A DNA stretch of 64,000 nucleotides from Dorea sp. D27 (GCF_001185345.1 NZ_KQ236745.1:84655-148654), one strand, 5' to 3'; positions 16,653-25,708 are shown, counted from the stretch's first letter. The notes: generated from the sequence alone by a model not told the origin. A program made the numbers and translations.

Positions 16653-17660
16653 ATGATGAATCAAAAGTACGGACCTGACGGCGCGCCTTTGCTGAAAGTG
16701 AGCCATGTATCCAAACACTATTCCGCGAAGCCAGGTGCGTTTTCGAGGGACAGAAGGGTGGTCAGAGCGGTCGAGGATATCAGTTTTGAAGTGTATACGA
16801 AAGAGACGATAGGAATCGTGGGAGAATCCGGCTGCGGCAAGACGACACTGGGAAAACTGGTGCTCCGCCTGTTCGAACCGACAAACGGGGAAGTGCTGTT
16901 CGAAGGACAGGACGTGCTGAAATTGAAAGGGCAGCAGTTACGGGATTTCAGAAGGTATGCCCAGATAGTGTACCAGGATCCGTACACATCCCTGAATCCG
17001 AGAAATACGATCGGCAAGATAATCGGTGAGCCTTTGCTCGTCCAAAAGCTTGCGGATAAGAAAGCGGTACAGGAGAAGGTAATGCACATGCTGGAGGTGG
17101 TAGGGCTGTCTTCTGATTATTACGGCAGGTATCCGTTTGAGTGCTCTGGCGGTCAGCGGCAGCGGGTCGGCATAGCCCGCGCGCTCATATTGAATCCAAA
17201 GCTTATCGTCTGCGATGAGGCAGTATCAGCACTGGACGTATCCACACAGTCCCAGATCATCAATCTGCTGGACGATATCCAGGAGGAGTTCAGCCTCACC
17301 TACCTGTTCATCTCCCATGGACTGTCCGTCGTAAGGCATATGTGCAGCCGCGTGATGGTCATGTATCTCGGGAGAATGGTGGAGATTGCAGAATGTGAGG
17401 AGCTGTACCATCATCCGATGCACCCCTATACGCAGGCATTGTTCTCTGCCATCTTGCTGCCGGATCCAGAGATGGAACGGAACAGAATCATACTGGAAGG
17501 CGATGTGCCAAATCCGGTCAATGTACCGTCAGGATGCGCATTCCATACAAGATGCAGATATGCAGACGAGCGGTGCAGAAAAGAGACACCCCTCATGCGG
17601 GAAATCGGGAATGGGCACAGCGTGGCATGCCATCTGGCTGCAGAGGAGGGCAAGGAGTAG
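16653..17660 (+). CDS. ABC transporter ATP-binding protein, DppF/OppF family
   Basis: Second ATPase of the importer, about 335 residues from the ATG at 16653. Upstream in-frame codons overlap dppD and read an unrelated sequence, so they are not used. Motifs are Walker A GESGCGKTT, Q-loop IVYQDPYTSLNPR, signature CSGGQRQRVGIARAL, Walker B LIVCDEAVSALD (Ala in place of the usual Pro after DE, common in DppF) and FISHGLSVV. The C-terminal cysteine cluster (CAFHTRCRYADERC) is kept. A heterodimer with the 15667 product is expected. Confidence 0.93.
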   Translation: MMNQKYGPDGAPLLKVSHVSKHYSAKPGAFSRDRRVVRAVEDISFEVYTKETIGIVGESGCGKTTLGKLVLRLFEPTNGEVLFEGQDVLKLKGQQLRDFRRYAQIVYQDPYTSLNPRNTIGKIIGEPLLVQKLADKKAVQEKVMHMLEVVGLSSDYYGRYPFECSGGQRQRVGIARALILNPKLIVCDEAVSALDVSTQSQIINLLDDIQEEFSLTYLFISHGLSVVRHMCSRVMVMYLGRMVEIAECEELYHHPMHPYTQALFSAILLPDPEMERNRIILEGDVPNPVNVPSGCAFHTRCRYADERCRKETPLMREIGNGHSVACHLAAEEGKE

Positions 17661-17713
17661 ATGAATACAGTGAAGAATAGAGCTATTATTAAAACTACAA
17701 AAGGATGTATGAA

Positions 17714-18994
17714 ATGAAAAGAGAAGACTACAAATACCGGAAATATCTTCAGATACTGGAAGAGGAACTGGTTCCCGCGATGGGGTGCACCGAACCGATA
17801 GCTATAGCATACGGGGCGGCAAAAGCAAGGGAAATACTGGGAACCATCCCGGAACGCATGGAAGTCTCTGTCAGCGGCAATATCATCAAGAATGTCAAAA
17901 GCGTAATTATACCGAACACCGGAGGCCTGAAAGGCATCGAGGCCGCGGCAGTGGCAGGGGTAATCGCAGGGGACGCCGGCAGACGTCTGGAAGTCATAGC
18001 GGAAGTGTCCGCATATAAGCGTGAGAGCATCCGGGAGTATCTGCGTACGCATGAGGTCAGGGCAGTGCCGGCTGAGGGAGAATCACTGTTCGAGATTGGC
18101 GTCAGGCTGATTCACAAGGACAGCTATGTCCTGTTGAAGATTGCCCGCTACCACACGAATATTGTGCGGATTGAAAAAGACGGGAATATCATATTTGAAC
18201 AGCTGGAAAAGGCAGAAGATGAAAGCGGGGACGAAGATAACCTGCTGAATGTCAAAGACATTGTTGCATTTGCGGATGCCCTGCATATAGAGGACGTCTA
18301 TCCAATAATAGAACCGCAGATCCGGTATAATTATTCAATTGCGGAAGAAGGAATCGAAGGCGGATACGGGGCCGGCGTAGGCAAGGTGATACTGGCGCAT
18401 GACGGGGACAGCATAAGGAACAGGGCAAAAGCGATGGCTGCCGCCGGTGCCGATGCCAGGATGGGCGGCTGCGAATCTCCGGTCATTATCGTATCGGGAA
18501 GCGGAAATCAGGGAATCGCGGCATCCGTTCCGGTCATCACATATGCGAAATATCTGGAAAGCTCACAGGAGACTCTCGTAAAAGCATTGGCAGTGTCCAA
18601 TCTTATGACGATATACCAGAGATTGCGAATCGGTAAACTGTCTGCCTTCTGTGGAGCGGTAAACGCGGGATGTGCCAGCGGAACAGGCATCGCATATCTT
18701 ATGGGCGGCCGTTATGAAGAGATTGCACATACAATCGTTAATTCACTGGCTATCGTTTCTGGCATCATCTGCGATGGCGCCAAGCCTTCCTGTGCCGGAA
18801 AGATTGCCGCCTCCGTGGACGCCGGAATACTTGGATACCAGATGTACGAGGATGGGAGACAGTTCAAGGGCGGTGATGGAATAGTCACAAATGACGTGGA
18901 CGGCACTATCTATAATGTGGGGAAATTGGGCAAAGATGGAATGAGAGAGACGGATAAGGAGATTATCAGCATCATGATGCAATGTGTTGGCTGA
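17714..18994 (+). CDS. cyuA: L-cysteine desulfidase, 4Fe-4S (CyuA/YhaM family)
   Basis: A 426-residue member of the family that breaks L-cysteine into pyruvate, ammonia and hydrogen sulfide using a 4Fe-4S cluster. Counting from the ATG at 17714, the active-site cysteine in PAMGCTEP falls at residue 25, and cysteines in SAFCGA, GIICDGAKPSC lie at 313, 353 and 360. Their 40- and 7-residue spacings equal those of the cluster ligands in the characterised Methanocaldococcus enzyme (282, 322, 329, as I recall them). That supports both the family and the start codon; the ATG at 17705 directly abuts the ribosome-binding site and is less likely. The gene follows the importer and precedes the ATC-hydrolase family gene, so cysteine is the likely intermediate of the operon. 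Confidence 0.93.
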   Translation: MKREDYKYRKYLQILEEELVPAMGCTEPIAIAYGAAKAREILGTIPERMEVSVSGNIIKNVKSVIIPNTGGLKGIEAAAVAGVIAGDAGRRLEVIAEVSAYKRESIREYLRTHEVRAVPAEGESLFEIGVRLIHKDSYVLLKIARYHTNIVRIEKDGNIIFEQLEKAEDESGDEDNLLNVKDIVAFADALHIEDVYPIIEPQIRYNYSIAEEGIEGGYGAGVGKVILAHDGDSIRNRAKAMAAAGADARMGGCESPVIIVSGSGNQGIAASVPVITYAKYLESSQETLVKALAVSNLMTIYQRLRIGKLSAFCGAVNAGCASGTGIAYLMGGRYEEIAHTIVNSLAIVSGIICDGAKPSCAGKIAASVDAGILGYQMYEDGRQFKGGDGIVTNDVDGTIYNVGKLGKDGMRETDKEIISIMMQCVG

Positions 18995-19027
18995 TAAGAA
19001 ATAAAACAATCAAGGAGGATATGAATC

Positions 19028-19513
19028 ATGTCAGAAGAAAGAATGGGAAACGAACGGGAGACGCAGATCAACCGCAATGCAATCGGCCACAGGGCAGCAT
19101 GGATGGGCCTCATCTACGAAGAAGCAGTAAAAGCAGGCATGGATATCGAGGACGTAATGAGAAAAGCCATCGCCAAGAGAGGAGAGAAGGACGGAGAAAA
19201 ATTTCGGGCCAGATGTGAGGACACCTCAGACTTAAGCAGTTTCCGTGAGGTATTCCTCGATGACCTTGGCATGAGCACCTTTGATATGGAGGTAGATGAA
19301 TGCACCGCCGATGATTTGAAAATCCAGTTCCATTACTGTCCGCTGCTGGCAGCATGGAAGGATCTTGGAATGGACGATGGCCAATGTGCCAAGCTATGCG
19401 ATATCGCCATGGACGGCGACCGCAATATCGCCAGTGCAATGGGGCTTAAGTTCGACCTGAACGGCGCGATTGCTGAAGGATGCGCCACATGCAGGCTGCA
19501 TTTCCACAAGTAG
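19028..19513 (+). CDS. L-2-amino-thiazoline-4-carboxylic acid (ATC) hydrolase family protein
   Basis: A 161-residue protein that I recognise as the ATC hydrolase family. The characterised Pseudomonas enzyme opens the ring of 2-aminothiazoline-4-carboxylate to N-carbamoyl-L-cysteine. The conserved C-terminal half is present, with YCPLLAAWKDLG (Cys104), CAKLCDIAMDGD (Cys120, Cys124), then a terminal GCATCRLHFH (Cys152, Cys155, His158, His160). Few family members have been tested, so the real substrate may differ. AAGGAGG precedes the start. It is the last gene of the operon, 33 bases after cyuA, which would consume the cysteine produced downstream of this step. Confidence 0.82.
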   Translation: MSEERMGNERETQINRNAIGHRAAWMGLIYEEAVKAGMDIEDVMRKAIAKRGEKDGEKFRARCEDTSDLSSFREVFLDDLGMSTFDMEVDECTADDLKIQFHYCPLLAAWKDLGMDDGQCAKLCDIAMDGDRNIASAMGLKFDLNGAIAEGCATCRLHFHK

Positions 19514-19629
19514 CATATGTTAGGCGCGCAACATACGAAGGGGTATCCAACACAGGAGATTTCTGGTAGAATAATACATAAGCAAAATACAATGTAAGGC
19601 GGAAATTATGCGAACTTAGGAGGACAGTA

Positions 19630-20280
19630 ATGTCAGGTAATATAAAGCTAAAGGACCAGATTTATGAAAATATCTTGAATGAGATTATTGATGGGAATTA
19701 CAGGCAGAATGACATCATCACGGAGCGCGAGCTGATTGAGAAGCATGGGGTCAGCAAGTCTCCGGTGCGGGAGGCGCTTGTTGAATTGTGCAACGAGAAG
19801 ATTCTTGAAAGCCGTCCCAGGATGGGATACCAGATATGTCCGATTTCGATTAAGGAGATTTCCGATATTGTGGAGATGCGCGTCATTCTGGAGACGGCAG
19901 CGCTGGATAAGACCTTTGCTCAACTCGAGGACAGGCAGATTGAGCTGTTGAAGAAAGATGTTCTGGAAGCAACGAAGATTCACAGTGAAAAGAAGATAGC
20001 AAGATACTGGAAAAGCAATATCAGCTTCCATCTGCTCCTGTGCAGCTTCTGCGGTAATGAAAAAATCTGCGAAGCGGTTGAACGGGCGCTGAAGTTTTCT
20101 TCCAGGAGTGCGGTACAGTATTACTTCTCTTCCAGCGTCCACAGAAACGAAACGACGGCCCAGCGGCACATATTGCTGATAGAAGCCTTGGAAAGGCGGA
20201 ATCTGGAAGAAGCAAAAGAAGTGCTGAAAGATGATATAATGGATTTGAAACGTGAGATTGTGGAAGGCATTATAGCGTAA
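19630..20280 (+). CDS. GntR family transcriptional regulator, FCD (FadR) subfamily
   Basis: A 216-residue one-component regulator. The winged-helix GntR domain occupies residues 1-70 (LKDQIYENILNEII, ITERELIEKHGVSKSPVREALVEL), followed by an all-helical FCD effector domain (ISDIVEMRVILETAAL, IARYWKSNISFHLLLCSFCGNEKI). Metal- and acid-binding His residues typical of FCD domains can be seen (FHLLL, RHILL). It begins 116 bases after the ATC-hydrolase gene with its own GGAGG and probably senses the substrate or an intermediate of the upstream operon. The palindrome at 7231-7244 is a candidate target. Confidence 0.9.
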   Translation: MSGNIKLKDQIYENILNEIIDGNYRQNDIITERELIEKHGVSKSPVREALVELCNEKILESRPRMGYQICPISIKEISDIVEMRVILETAALDKTFAQLEDRQIELLKKDVLEATKIHSEKKIARYWKSNISFHLLLCSFCGNEKICEAVERALKFSSRSAVQYYFSSSVHRNETTAQRHILLIEALERRNLEEAKEVLKDDIMDLKREIVEGIIA

Positions 20281-20297
20281 GCTTGGAGGGCCAGCAC

Positions 20298-20720
20298 ATG
20301 AAGATATCGACGAAGGGAATCTATGCATTGGAGATTGCTGCAGATCTGGCGATGCATTCGGACCCCGGGCACTTGGAAAGCCTTAAAAATATAGCGGAGC
20401 GTAGAAAGCTCTCGGAAAAATACCTGGAGCGTATCGTCAAAGCGCTGAAAACTGCAGGAATCGTGTCCAGCGTACGCGGTGCCCAGGGCGGATACTGCCT
20501 GGCAAAGGACCCGGAGCAGCTTACAGTGCGGGAGGTGCTGGAAGCAGTAGAAGGAGAACTCGTGCCTGTAGAATGCCTGACAAAAGGGAGCAGCTGCGGT
20601 ATCGACTGCAGCCTCTGTCCGACAAAAGATACGTGGGGGATGCTCTGGGATGTGATGGTAAGCGTTGCAGACGGAGTAACCGTAAGTGAGATCGTCCGAG
20701 TGGCGGCGAAGAGAGGATAG
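20298..20720 (+). CDS. Rrf2 family transcriptional regulator with a cysteine cluster
   Basis: A 140-residue Rrf2 protein: winged helix with MKISTKGIYALEIAADLA and the DNA-recognition part LSEKYLERIVKALKTAGIV, wing SVRGAQGGYCLAK. It carries four cysteines at 93, 100, 104 and 107 (ECLTKGSSCGIDCSLC), close to where IscR-type regulators bind an iron-sulfur cluster, so it may sense Fe-S status, sulfide or oxygen. A TTG at 20283 in frame is disregarded because GGAGGG sits before the ATG at 20298 and Rrf2 proteins begin MKIS. It lies 17 bases after the GntR gene and ends at a strong terminator. Confidence 0.9.
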   Translation: MKISTKGIYALEIAADLAMHSDPGHLESLKNIAERRKLSEKYLERIVKALKTAGIVSSVRGAQGGYCLAKDPEQLTVREVLEAVEGELVPVECLTKGSSCGIDCSLCPTKDTWGMLWDVMVSVADGVTVSEIVRVAAKRG

Positions 20721-20733
20721 ACTGCAGAGCAGG

Positions 20734-20783
20734 CGCCCGGCGTAAGAATGTTTTTTTGATACATTCTTACGCCGGGCGTTCTT
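20734..20783 (+). terminator. Strong intrinsic terminator after the first Rrf2 gene
   Basis: An 18-bp perfect stem, 20734-20751 with 20761-20778, a nine-base loop, then TTCTT. It closes the GntR-Rrf2 unit ahead of the next promoter. Confidence 0.88.
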
Positions 20784-20820
20784 CATGTTCCACGAGTTGG
20801 AATATTTTTCAAAAAGTATA

Positions 20821-20849
20821 TTGACATGGTAGGAAAAAAGGTGTATAAC
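20821..20849 (+). promoter_or_regulatory. Promoter for the second Rrf2-metY-cysK unit
   Basis: TTGACA (20821-20826), 17-base spacer, TATAAC (20844-20849), about 55 bases upstream of the Rrf2 ATG. Confidence 0.75.
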
Positions 20850-20860
20850 ATAAAACATAT

Positions 20861-20885
20861 AATTCTTATCAATTTAGTAGGAATT
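20861..20885 (+). promoter_or_regulatory. Candidate Rrf2/CymR-type operator
   Basis: An imperfect dyad, AATTCTTAT and GTAGGAATT separated by seven bases, with seven of the first eight pairs matching. It lies just after the -10 box, so bound protein would block transcription. CymR, the cysteine-metabolism Rrf2 repressor of Firmicutes, uses sites ending in GGAAT-type half-sites; autoregulation is the simplest reading. Confidence 0.5.
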
Positions 20886-20903
20886 GAAACGGAGGTGCTT
20901 GCG

Positions 20904-21344
20904 ATGAAGATATCAACAAAGGGCAGATATGGGCTGAGAGCGCTGGTGGATATGGCGGCAAATTCAAATGGGCAGCCGGTCTCCCTCACGCAGACGGCAA
21001 GCCGGCAGAACCTGTCGCTGAATTATCTTGAACAGGTATTCGGCACCTTGCGCAAAGCAGGGATCGTGGCAAGCGTCAAGGGAGCCGGTGGCGGATACAT
21101 GCTTGCGAAAGATATATCTGAGATAACGGTGAAAGAGATTCTGGAGGCTCTGGAGGGCCAATTCTCGATTGTCAACAAAATACCGGATGAATGTGAAGAT
21201 GAAGTGGAAGCAGCTATCAGAGAACTCGTCTGGGATGAGATTGACAGGAGGGTGAATGAATTGTTTCAGGAACGCACGCTTGGCAGGCTCGTGGAAGAAT
21301 ATCGGGAGAAGCAGGAACAAGCCGTTCCCATGTATTACCTGTAG
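20904..21344 (+). CDS. Rrf2 family transcriptional regulator, CymR-like
   Basis: A 146-residue Rrf2 protein (MKISTKGRYGLRALVDMA, LSLNYLEQVFGTLRKAGIV, SVKGAGGGYMLAKD) without the C-terminal cysteine cluster of its upstream paralogue. Cluster-free Rrf2 proteins next to cysteine genes are usually CymR, which works with CysK to sense O-acetylserine/cysteine status. The placement directly before metY and cysK fits that role. GGAGGTG precedes the ATG at 20904; further upstream in-frame codons overlap the promoter and are not coding. Confidence 0.88.
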   Translation: MKISTKGRYGLRALVDMAANSNGQPVSLTQTASRQNLSLNYLEQVFGTLRKAGIVASVKGAGGGYMLAKDISEITVKEILEALEGQFSIVNKIPDECEDEVEAAIRELVWDEIDRRVNELFQERTLGRLVEEYREKQEQAVPMYYL

Positions 21345-21416
21345 CGTCGGCGTACAGAGGACATCACAGACAGAACAATACTATGGTAAAAAAAGAGGAA
21401 AGCGAGGACATCAGTT

Positions 21417-22700
21417 ATGAACAGAGATTGGAGATTTGAGACATTGCAGCTACATGTTGGACAGGAGCAGCCGGACCCGGCGAGCGACGCCAGGGCGGTT
21501 CCTATATACCAGACTACATCTTATGTATTCCGGGACTGTCAGCACGCGGCGGATCGTTTTTCCCTTACGGACGCAGGGAATATATACGGCCGGCTCACCA
21601 ATTCGACACAGGACGTATTCGAGAAGCGCATGGCCGCGCTGGAGGGAGGTGTGGCTGCGCTGGGAGTAGCTTCGGGGGCAGCGGCGATAACGTATACGTT
21701 TCAGAATCTTGCCCATGGGGGAGGTCATATCGTAGCCAGCAAATACCTATATGGCGGAAGCTTTAATCTTCTGGAACATACGCTCCCCGCACAGGGGATT
21801 ACGACGACTTTCATCGACCCCGATGAAGAGGGGGCGTGGGAAGCCGCCATACAAGATAACACAAAGGCACTGTTCCTCGAGTCTATCGGCAATCCAAACG
21901 CCAACCTGGCAGATATAGAAAAAGTGGCGGAGACGGCCCACAGGCATGGAATCGTGCTCGTGATGGACAGTACGTTCGCGACACCGTATCTGCTGCGGCC
22001 GATGGAACATGGTGCGGATATCGTCGTACATTCAGCCACAAAGTTTATCGGGGGACATGGAACGGCTATCGGCGGCGTAATCATAGACGGAGGTAGATTT
22101 GACTGGAAGGCTTCCGGCAGATACCCGCAGCTTACGGAGCCGGATGCGAGCTATCACGGCGTCATATTTTCCGAGGCGGCCGGAGAAGCGGCATTTGTGA
22201 CAAGGATCCGGGCAGTCATATTGAGAGACACAGGAGCCACCATGGCCCCGCTGCACGCATTTCTGTTTCTACAGGGACTTGAAACGCTGTCTCTCAGAGT
22301 AGAACGCCATGTACAGAATACGATTCAGGTGGTCGATTATCTGAGCAGGCATCCGAAAGTGGAGCGGGTGAACCATCCGATGCTGACGGACAGCCCATAC
22401 CATAATCTATACGGCAGATACTTTCCAGAAGGGGGCTGCTCTATCTTTACATTTGAAGTGAAAGGTGGTGAAGAGGAAGCGAAACGCTTCATTGACAGGC
22501 TGGAAATATTTTCCCTGCTGGCAAATGTAGCAGATGTAAAATCACTTGTCATTCATCCGGCCAGCACGACACATTCCCAGATGACGGAGGAGGAGCTTGG
22601 CAACTCCGGTATACGTCCGAACAGCGTACGCCTGTCCATAGGGACAGAACATATTGACGATATTATCTACGATTTGGATCAGGCATTGGCGGCAATATAA
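21417..22700 (+). CDS. metY: O-acetylhomoserine sulfhydrylase (Cys/Met metabolism PLP enzyme)
   Basis: A 427-residue PLP enzyme that joins O-acetylhomoserine (or O-acetylserine) with sulfide to give homocysteine (or cysteine). The beginning FETLQLHVGQEQPDPASDARAVPIYQTTSYVF is diagnostic of the MetY branch. The PLP lysine is Lys209 in SATKFIGGHGT, and the phosphate-binding GVASGAAAI and the C-terminal SLVIHPASTTHSQ motifs are present. Length is normal for MetY and longer than MetB/MetC. It can recapture the sulfide released by CyuA upstream. Confidence 0.94.
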   Translation: MNRDWRFETLQLHVGQEQPDPASDARAVPIYQTTSYVFRDCQHAADRFSLTDAGNIYGRLTNSTQDVFEKRMAALEGGVAALGVASGAAAITYTFQNLAHGGGHIVASKYLYGGSFNLLEHTLPAQGITTTFIDPDEEGAWEAAIQDNTKALFLESIGNPNANLADIEKVAETAHRHGIVLVMDSTFATPYLLRPMEHGADIVVHSATKFIGGHGTAIGGVIIDGGRFDWKASGRYPQLTEPDASYHGVIFSEAAGEAAFVTRIRAVILRDTGATMAPLHAFLFLQGLETLSLRVERHVQNTIQVVDYLSRHPKVERVNHPMLTDSPYHNLYGRYFPEGGCSIFTFEVKGGEEEAKRFIDRLEIFSLLANVADVKSLVIHPASTTHSQMTEEELGNSGIRPNSVRLSIGTEHIDDIIYDLDQALAAI

Positions 22701-22753
22701 CCATATAACAGTAAAGCAAGGAAATCAGGCAGCAGAAAAGAAGGAGATTCAAG

Positions 22754-23683
22754 ATGGGACAGATATATAAGAACGTAGAAGAAATGATTGGAAAGACGCC
22801 GCTTCTGGAAGTGGCGAGAATAGAAGAGGAAAAGGGGCTTGAGGCAAAAGTTCTCGTAAAGCTGGAGCTTTTTAACCCTGCGGGAAGTGTCAAAGACAGA
22901 GCGGCTTTATCCATGCTGCTTGACGCGGAGGAGAAAGGGCTTGTCACCCCTGGCTCGACGATTATCGAACCGACTAGCGGCAATACAGGAATCGGGCTGG
23001 CTTCGGTTGCCGCATCGAGAGGATACCGGACCATATTTACCATGCCCGAGACGATGAGCATAGAGCGCAGGAAGCTTTTGAAAGGATATGGGGCTGAGAT
23101 TGTCCTCACCGAAGGTGCCAAAGGAATGCCGGGGGCCATCTCAAAAGCAAAAGAGCTGGCGGCTGAAACAGAAAACGCTATCGTACTCGGCCAGTTTGTC
23201 AATGAGGCGAACCCGAAAGCACATAGGGAGACTACAGGACCAGAGATATGGGCAGACACGGACGGAAGGGTAGACATATTCGTGGCAGGCGTTGGTACCG
23301 GCGGTACGGTCACAGGTACGGGTGCATACTTGAAGGAAAGGAATCCAGATATAAAGGTGGTCGCCGTCGAGCCGGCTGCTTCCCCTGTACTCTCGGGAGG
23401 GACGCCGGGGCCGCATGGCCTGCAGGGAATCGGCGCAGGATTTGTGCCGGACATCCTGGACACGGATATCTATGACGAGATAATAGCAGTAGAAAATGAA
23501 GAGGCCTACAGTGCGTCCAGACTTCTGGCGGCAAAGCAGGGGATTCTCACCGGCATCTCATCAGGGGCTGCGCTGCACGCGGCAATGTTGCTGGCTATGA
23601 GGGAGGAAAATAAAGGAAAAACAATCGTGGCCCTGCTTCCTGACACGGGGGAGAGATATCTGTCAACTCCGCTGTTTGAGTAA
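22754..23683 (+). CDS. cysK: Cysteine synthase A (O-acetylserine sulfhydrylase)
   Basis: A 309-residue PLP enzyme that makes L-cysteine from O-acetylserine and sulfide. The Schiff-base lysine is Lys47 in [22 protein letters not shown] binds the substrate carboxylate, [12 protein letters not shown] binds the PLP phosphate, and SSGAALHAA is the C-terminal conserved stretch. Ribosome-binding site AAGGAG is eight bases upstream. In Firmicutes CysK also complexes with CymR, fitting the Rrf2 gene two places upstream. No serine acetyltransferase gene is nearby. Confidence 0.95.
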   Translation: MGQIYKNVEEMIGKTPLLEVARIEEEKGLEAKVLVKLELFNPAGSVKDRAALSMLLDAEEKGLVTPGSTIIEPTSGNTGIGLASVAASRGYRTIFTMPETMSIERRKLLKGYGAEIVLTEGAKGMPGAISKAKELAAETENAIVLGQFVNEANPKAHRETTGPEIWADTDGRVDIFVAGVGTGGTVTGTGAYLKERNPDIKVVAVEPAASPVLSGGTPGPHGLQGIGAGFVPDILDTDIYDEIIAVENEEAYSASRLLAAKQGILTGISSGAALHAAMLLAMREENKGKTIVALLPDTGERYLSTPLFE

Positions 23684-23694
23684 AATATTAGTTC

Positions 23695-23723
23695 TTGACG
23701 GAAGCTGCTTTAACGTGTAAAGT
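23695..23723 (+). promoter_or_regulatory. Candidate promoter for the orphan enzyme I gene
   Basis: TTGACG, 17 bases, TAAAGT in the 82-base gap after cysK. The -35 box is good, the -10 box only fair. Confidence 0.4.
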
Positions 23724-23765
23724 TATCTTATTAAACATGAAGAGGCAGTAAAGGATAGAGAGACT

Positions 23766-25391
23766 ATGATTACACTGACAGGGAAGAAAGTTTCGGAAGG
23801 CGTCGCGATTGGACGGCTGTCGTTTTACAGGAGAGATACAAAAGAGATCAAGAAATTTGATGTCAAAGATGTAGAAAAGGAAATCATGAGGTTCCAGAAA
23901 GGGCGGGAGAAAGCCCTTCTGGAACTGAAAGATTTGTACACAGATTCCATTAAAGATGTCGGAGAGGCTAACGCCGCCATTTTTGAGATGCAGCAGATGA
24001 TTCTGGAGGATCAGGATTATATTGACGTGATTACCGGCGTGATACTGGAACAGAAGCTGAACGCAGAGTATGCGGTTCAGTCTGCGTCAGAACAGTTTAT
24101 TGAGACATGCGTGCAGGAGGGGAAGAATTATGTGCAGGGGCATGACACGGATATCCGGGACGTGTCAAGCAGGCTCGTGCGCATTCTGTCCAGAAGCTGG
24201 AAAGACAAGCTGCTTACAGATGAACCAATCGTGCTGGCGGCCAATGAGATATATCCGAGCGAGGCGGTGCAGCTCGATAAGACGAAGATTCTCGGGTTCG
24301 TTACAAGATACGGTGCAATCAACTCACACACCGCCGTGCTGGCGAGAACGATGGGGATTCCTTCTGTCATCGGACTTGGAGAGGCGCTGAAGAAGGATTA
24401 TGACGGAAAGACTATCATCATCGATGGTTTCGAGGGAAAGATATACATAGAGCCGGATTACACGACGCTTACGAGGATGAAGCAGAAGAAAGAAAGCAAT
24501 GTGTCACAGGTGAAGAATCTGGAGCGTCTCAAGGGAAAGGATAACGTTACCCAGAGCGGACAGAGGATTGACATCTGTGCCAATATCGGCAAACGGGAAG
24601 ACATAGAAAATGTACTGCGCAGCGATGCCGGCGGTATCGGCCTGTTCCGGAGCGAGTTCCTCTATATGGAGAACAGGCATAAGCTGCCGACCGAAGAACA
24701 GCAGTTTCAGACGTATAAGCTGGCGGCAGAGGCCATGGGAGCAAAGCCTGTCGTCATAAGGACGGCGGACCTGGGCGGTGACAAGCAGGCAGAGTGCCTT
24801 GATTTCGGAGAGGAGAACAATCCGGCGCTGGGATACCGCGGAATCCGCATCTCCCTTGATAAGGATGAGATGTTCAAGACGCAGCTGCGGGCTATACTGC
24901 GCGCGTCGGTATTTGGCAATGTATCCATCATGTTCCCGATGATTACATCGATTGATGAAGTGCAGAGCGCGAAGGTGATGCTGGAAGCCGCCAAGCGCGA
25001 GCTCAAAGATGAAAAGACGGCTTTTGATGAAAATATACAGGTTGGCGTAATGATAGAGACGCCGGCCGCGGTCATGATCAGCGGGGAGCTTGCCAGAGAG
25101 GTAGATTTCTTCAGCATAGGGACGAACGACCTGTCCCAGTATACGATGGCTGCAGACCGGCAGAACGGCAGAATCAGCAGATATTATGACCCGCACCATC
25201 CCGCGCTGCTCAAGATGATCCGCATCGTGACGAACAATGTCCATCTGGAGGGAAAGAGAATCAGTATCTGCGGAGATCTGGCAGCAGATCTGACGTTGAC
25301 GGAATTTTTTATCCAGATAGGCATAGATGAATTATCCGTGACACCACCTCAGGTACTTGGGCTCAGGAAGAAGATTCGGGATATCCAGTAA
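23766..25391 (+). CDS. ptsI: PTS enzyme I (phosphoenolpyruvate-protein phosphotransferase), orphan copy
   Basis: A 541-residue enzyme I that takes phosphate from PEP and passes it to HPr. The phosphorylated histidine is His188 in INSHTAVLARTMGIP; the PEP-binding barrel shows GLFRSEFLYM, NPALGYRGIRI, MFPMI, GTNDLSQYTMAADRQ and the active-site Cys in ICGDLAAD. All catalytic positions appear intact, so it should be functional. It stands alone, with no sugar permease or HPr adjacent, and a second, complete enzyme I lies about 5 kb downstream. The two are the same length and colinear, which points to duplication within the lineage. Confidence 0.94.
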   Translation: MITLTGKKVSEGVAIGRLSFYRRDTKEIKKFDVKDVEKEIMRFQKGREKALLELKDLYTDSIKDVGEANAAIFEMQQMILEDQDYIDVITGVILEQKLNAEYAVQSASEQFIETCVQEGKNYVQGHDTDIRDVSSRLVRILSRSWKDKLLTDEPIVLAANEIYPSEAVQLDKTKILGFVTRYGAINSHTAVLARTMGIPSVIGLGEALKKDYDGKTIIIDGFEGKIYIEPDYTTLTRMKQKKESNVSQVKNLERLKGKDNVTQSGQRIDICANIGKREDIENVLRSDAGGIGLFRSEFLYMENRHKLPTEEQQFQTYKLAAEAMGAKPVVIRTADLGGDKQAECLDFGEENNPALGYRGIRISLDKDEMFKTQLRAILRASVFGNVSIMFPMITSIDEVQSAKVMLEAAKRELKDEKTAFDENIQVGVMIETPAAVMISGELAREVDFFSIGTNDLSQYTMAADRQNGRISRYYDPHHPALLKMIRIVTNNVHLEGKRISICGDLAADLTLTEFFIQIGIDELSVTPPQVLGLRKKIRDIQ

Positions 25392-25708
25392 GAGTGGGGG
25401 TAAGTAAATTAGGCGGCGTGCGGGGAGCCGGGTGGCAGATGCTCCGATGCGTCCGAGGCTCCGACTATTTCACGTATCCCTAACCCTGCAGAATGCGCGC
25501 CGAAAGCGGCTTGCATCCCGCAGGATAAGGGCTACGGAAAGGATTCTCCGCCTCTTCCTCATTATAATTCCATTTCGCCAAAGGTTTCAACTTGACGCAT
25601 CTTTTATTCATAGTCACACAAGCCAATTTTTTCCGGCCGCCAGTATCGCCACACGGCCACCCCCGCCGTGCCAGTAAAGCAGATGCCCCCTGCCTCCCCA
25701 GCGGCGTC
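25392..25708 (+). other. Gene-free stretch between ptsI and the YitT gene
   Basis: About 317 bases with no convincing coding frame on either strand; short open frames here have Arg/Pro-rich low-quality translations and no ribosome-binding site. No clear terminator hairpin with a T-run was found. It is GC-rich in its outer parts, and may be a decayed gene too degraded to identify. Confidence 0.5.
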
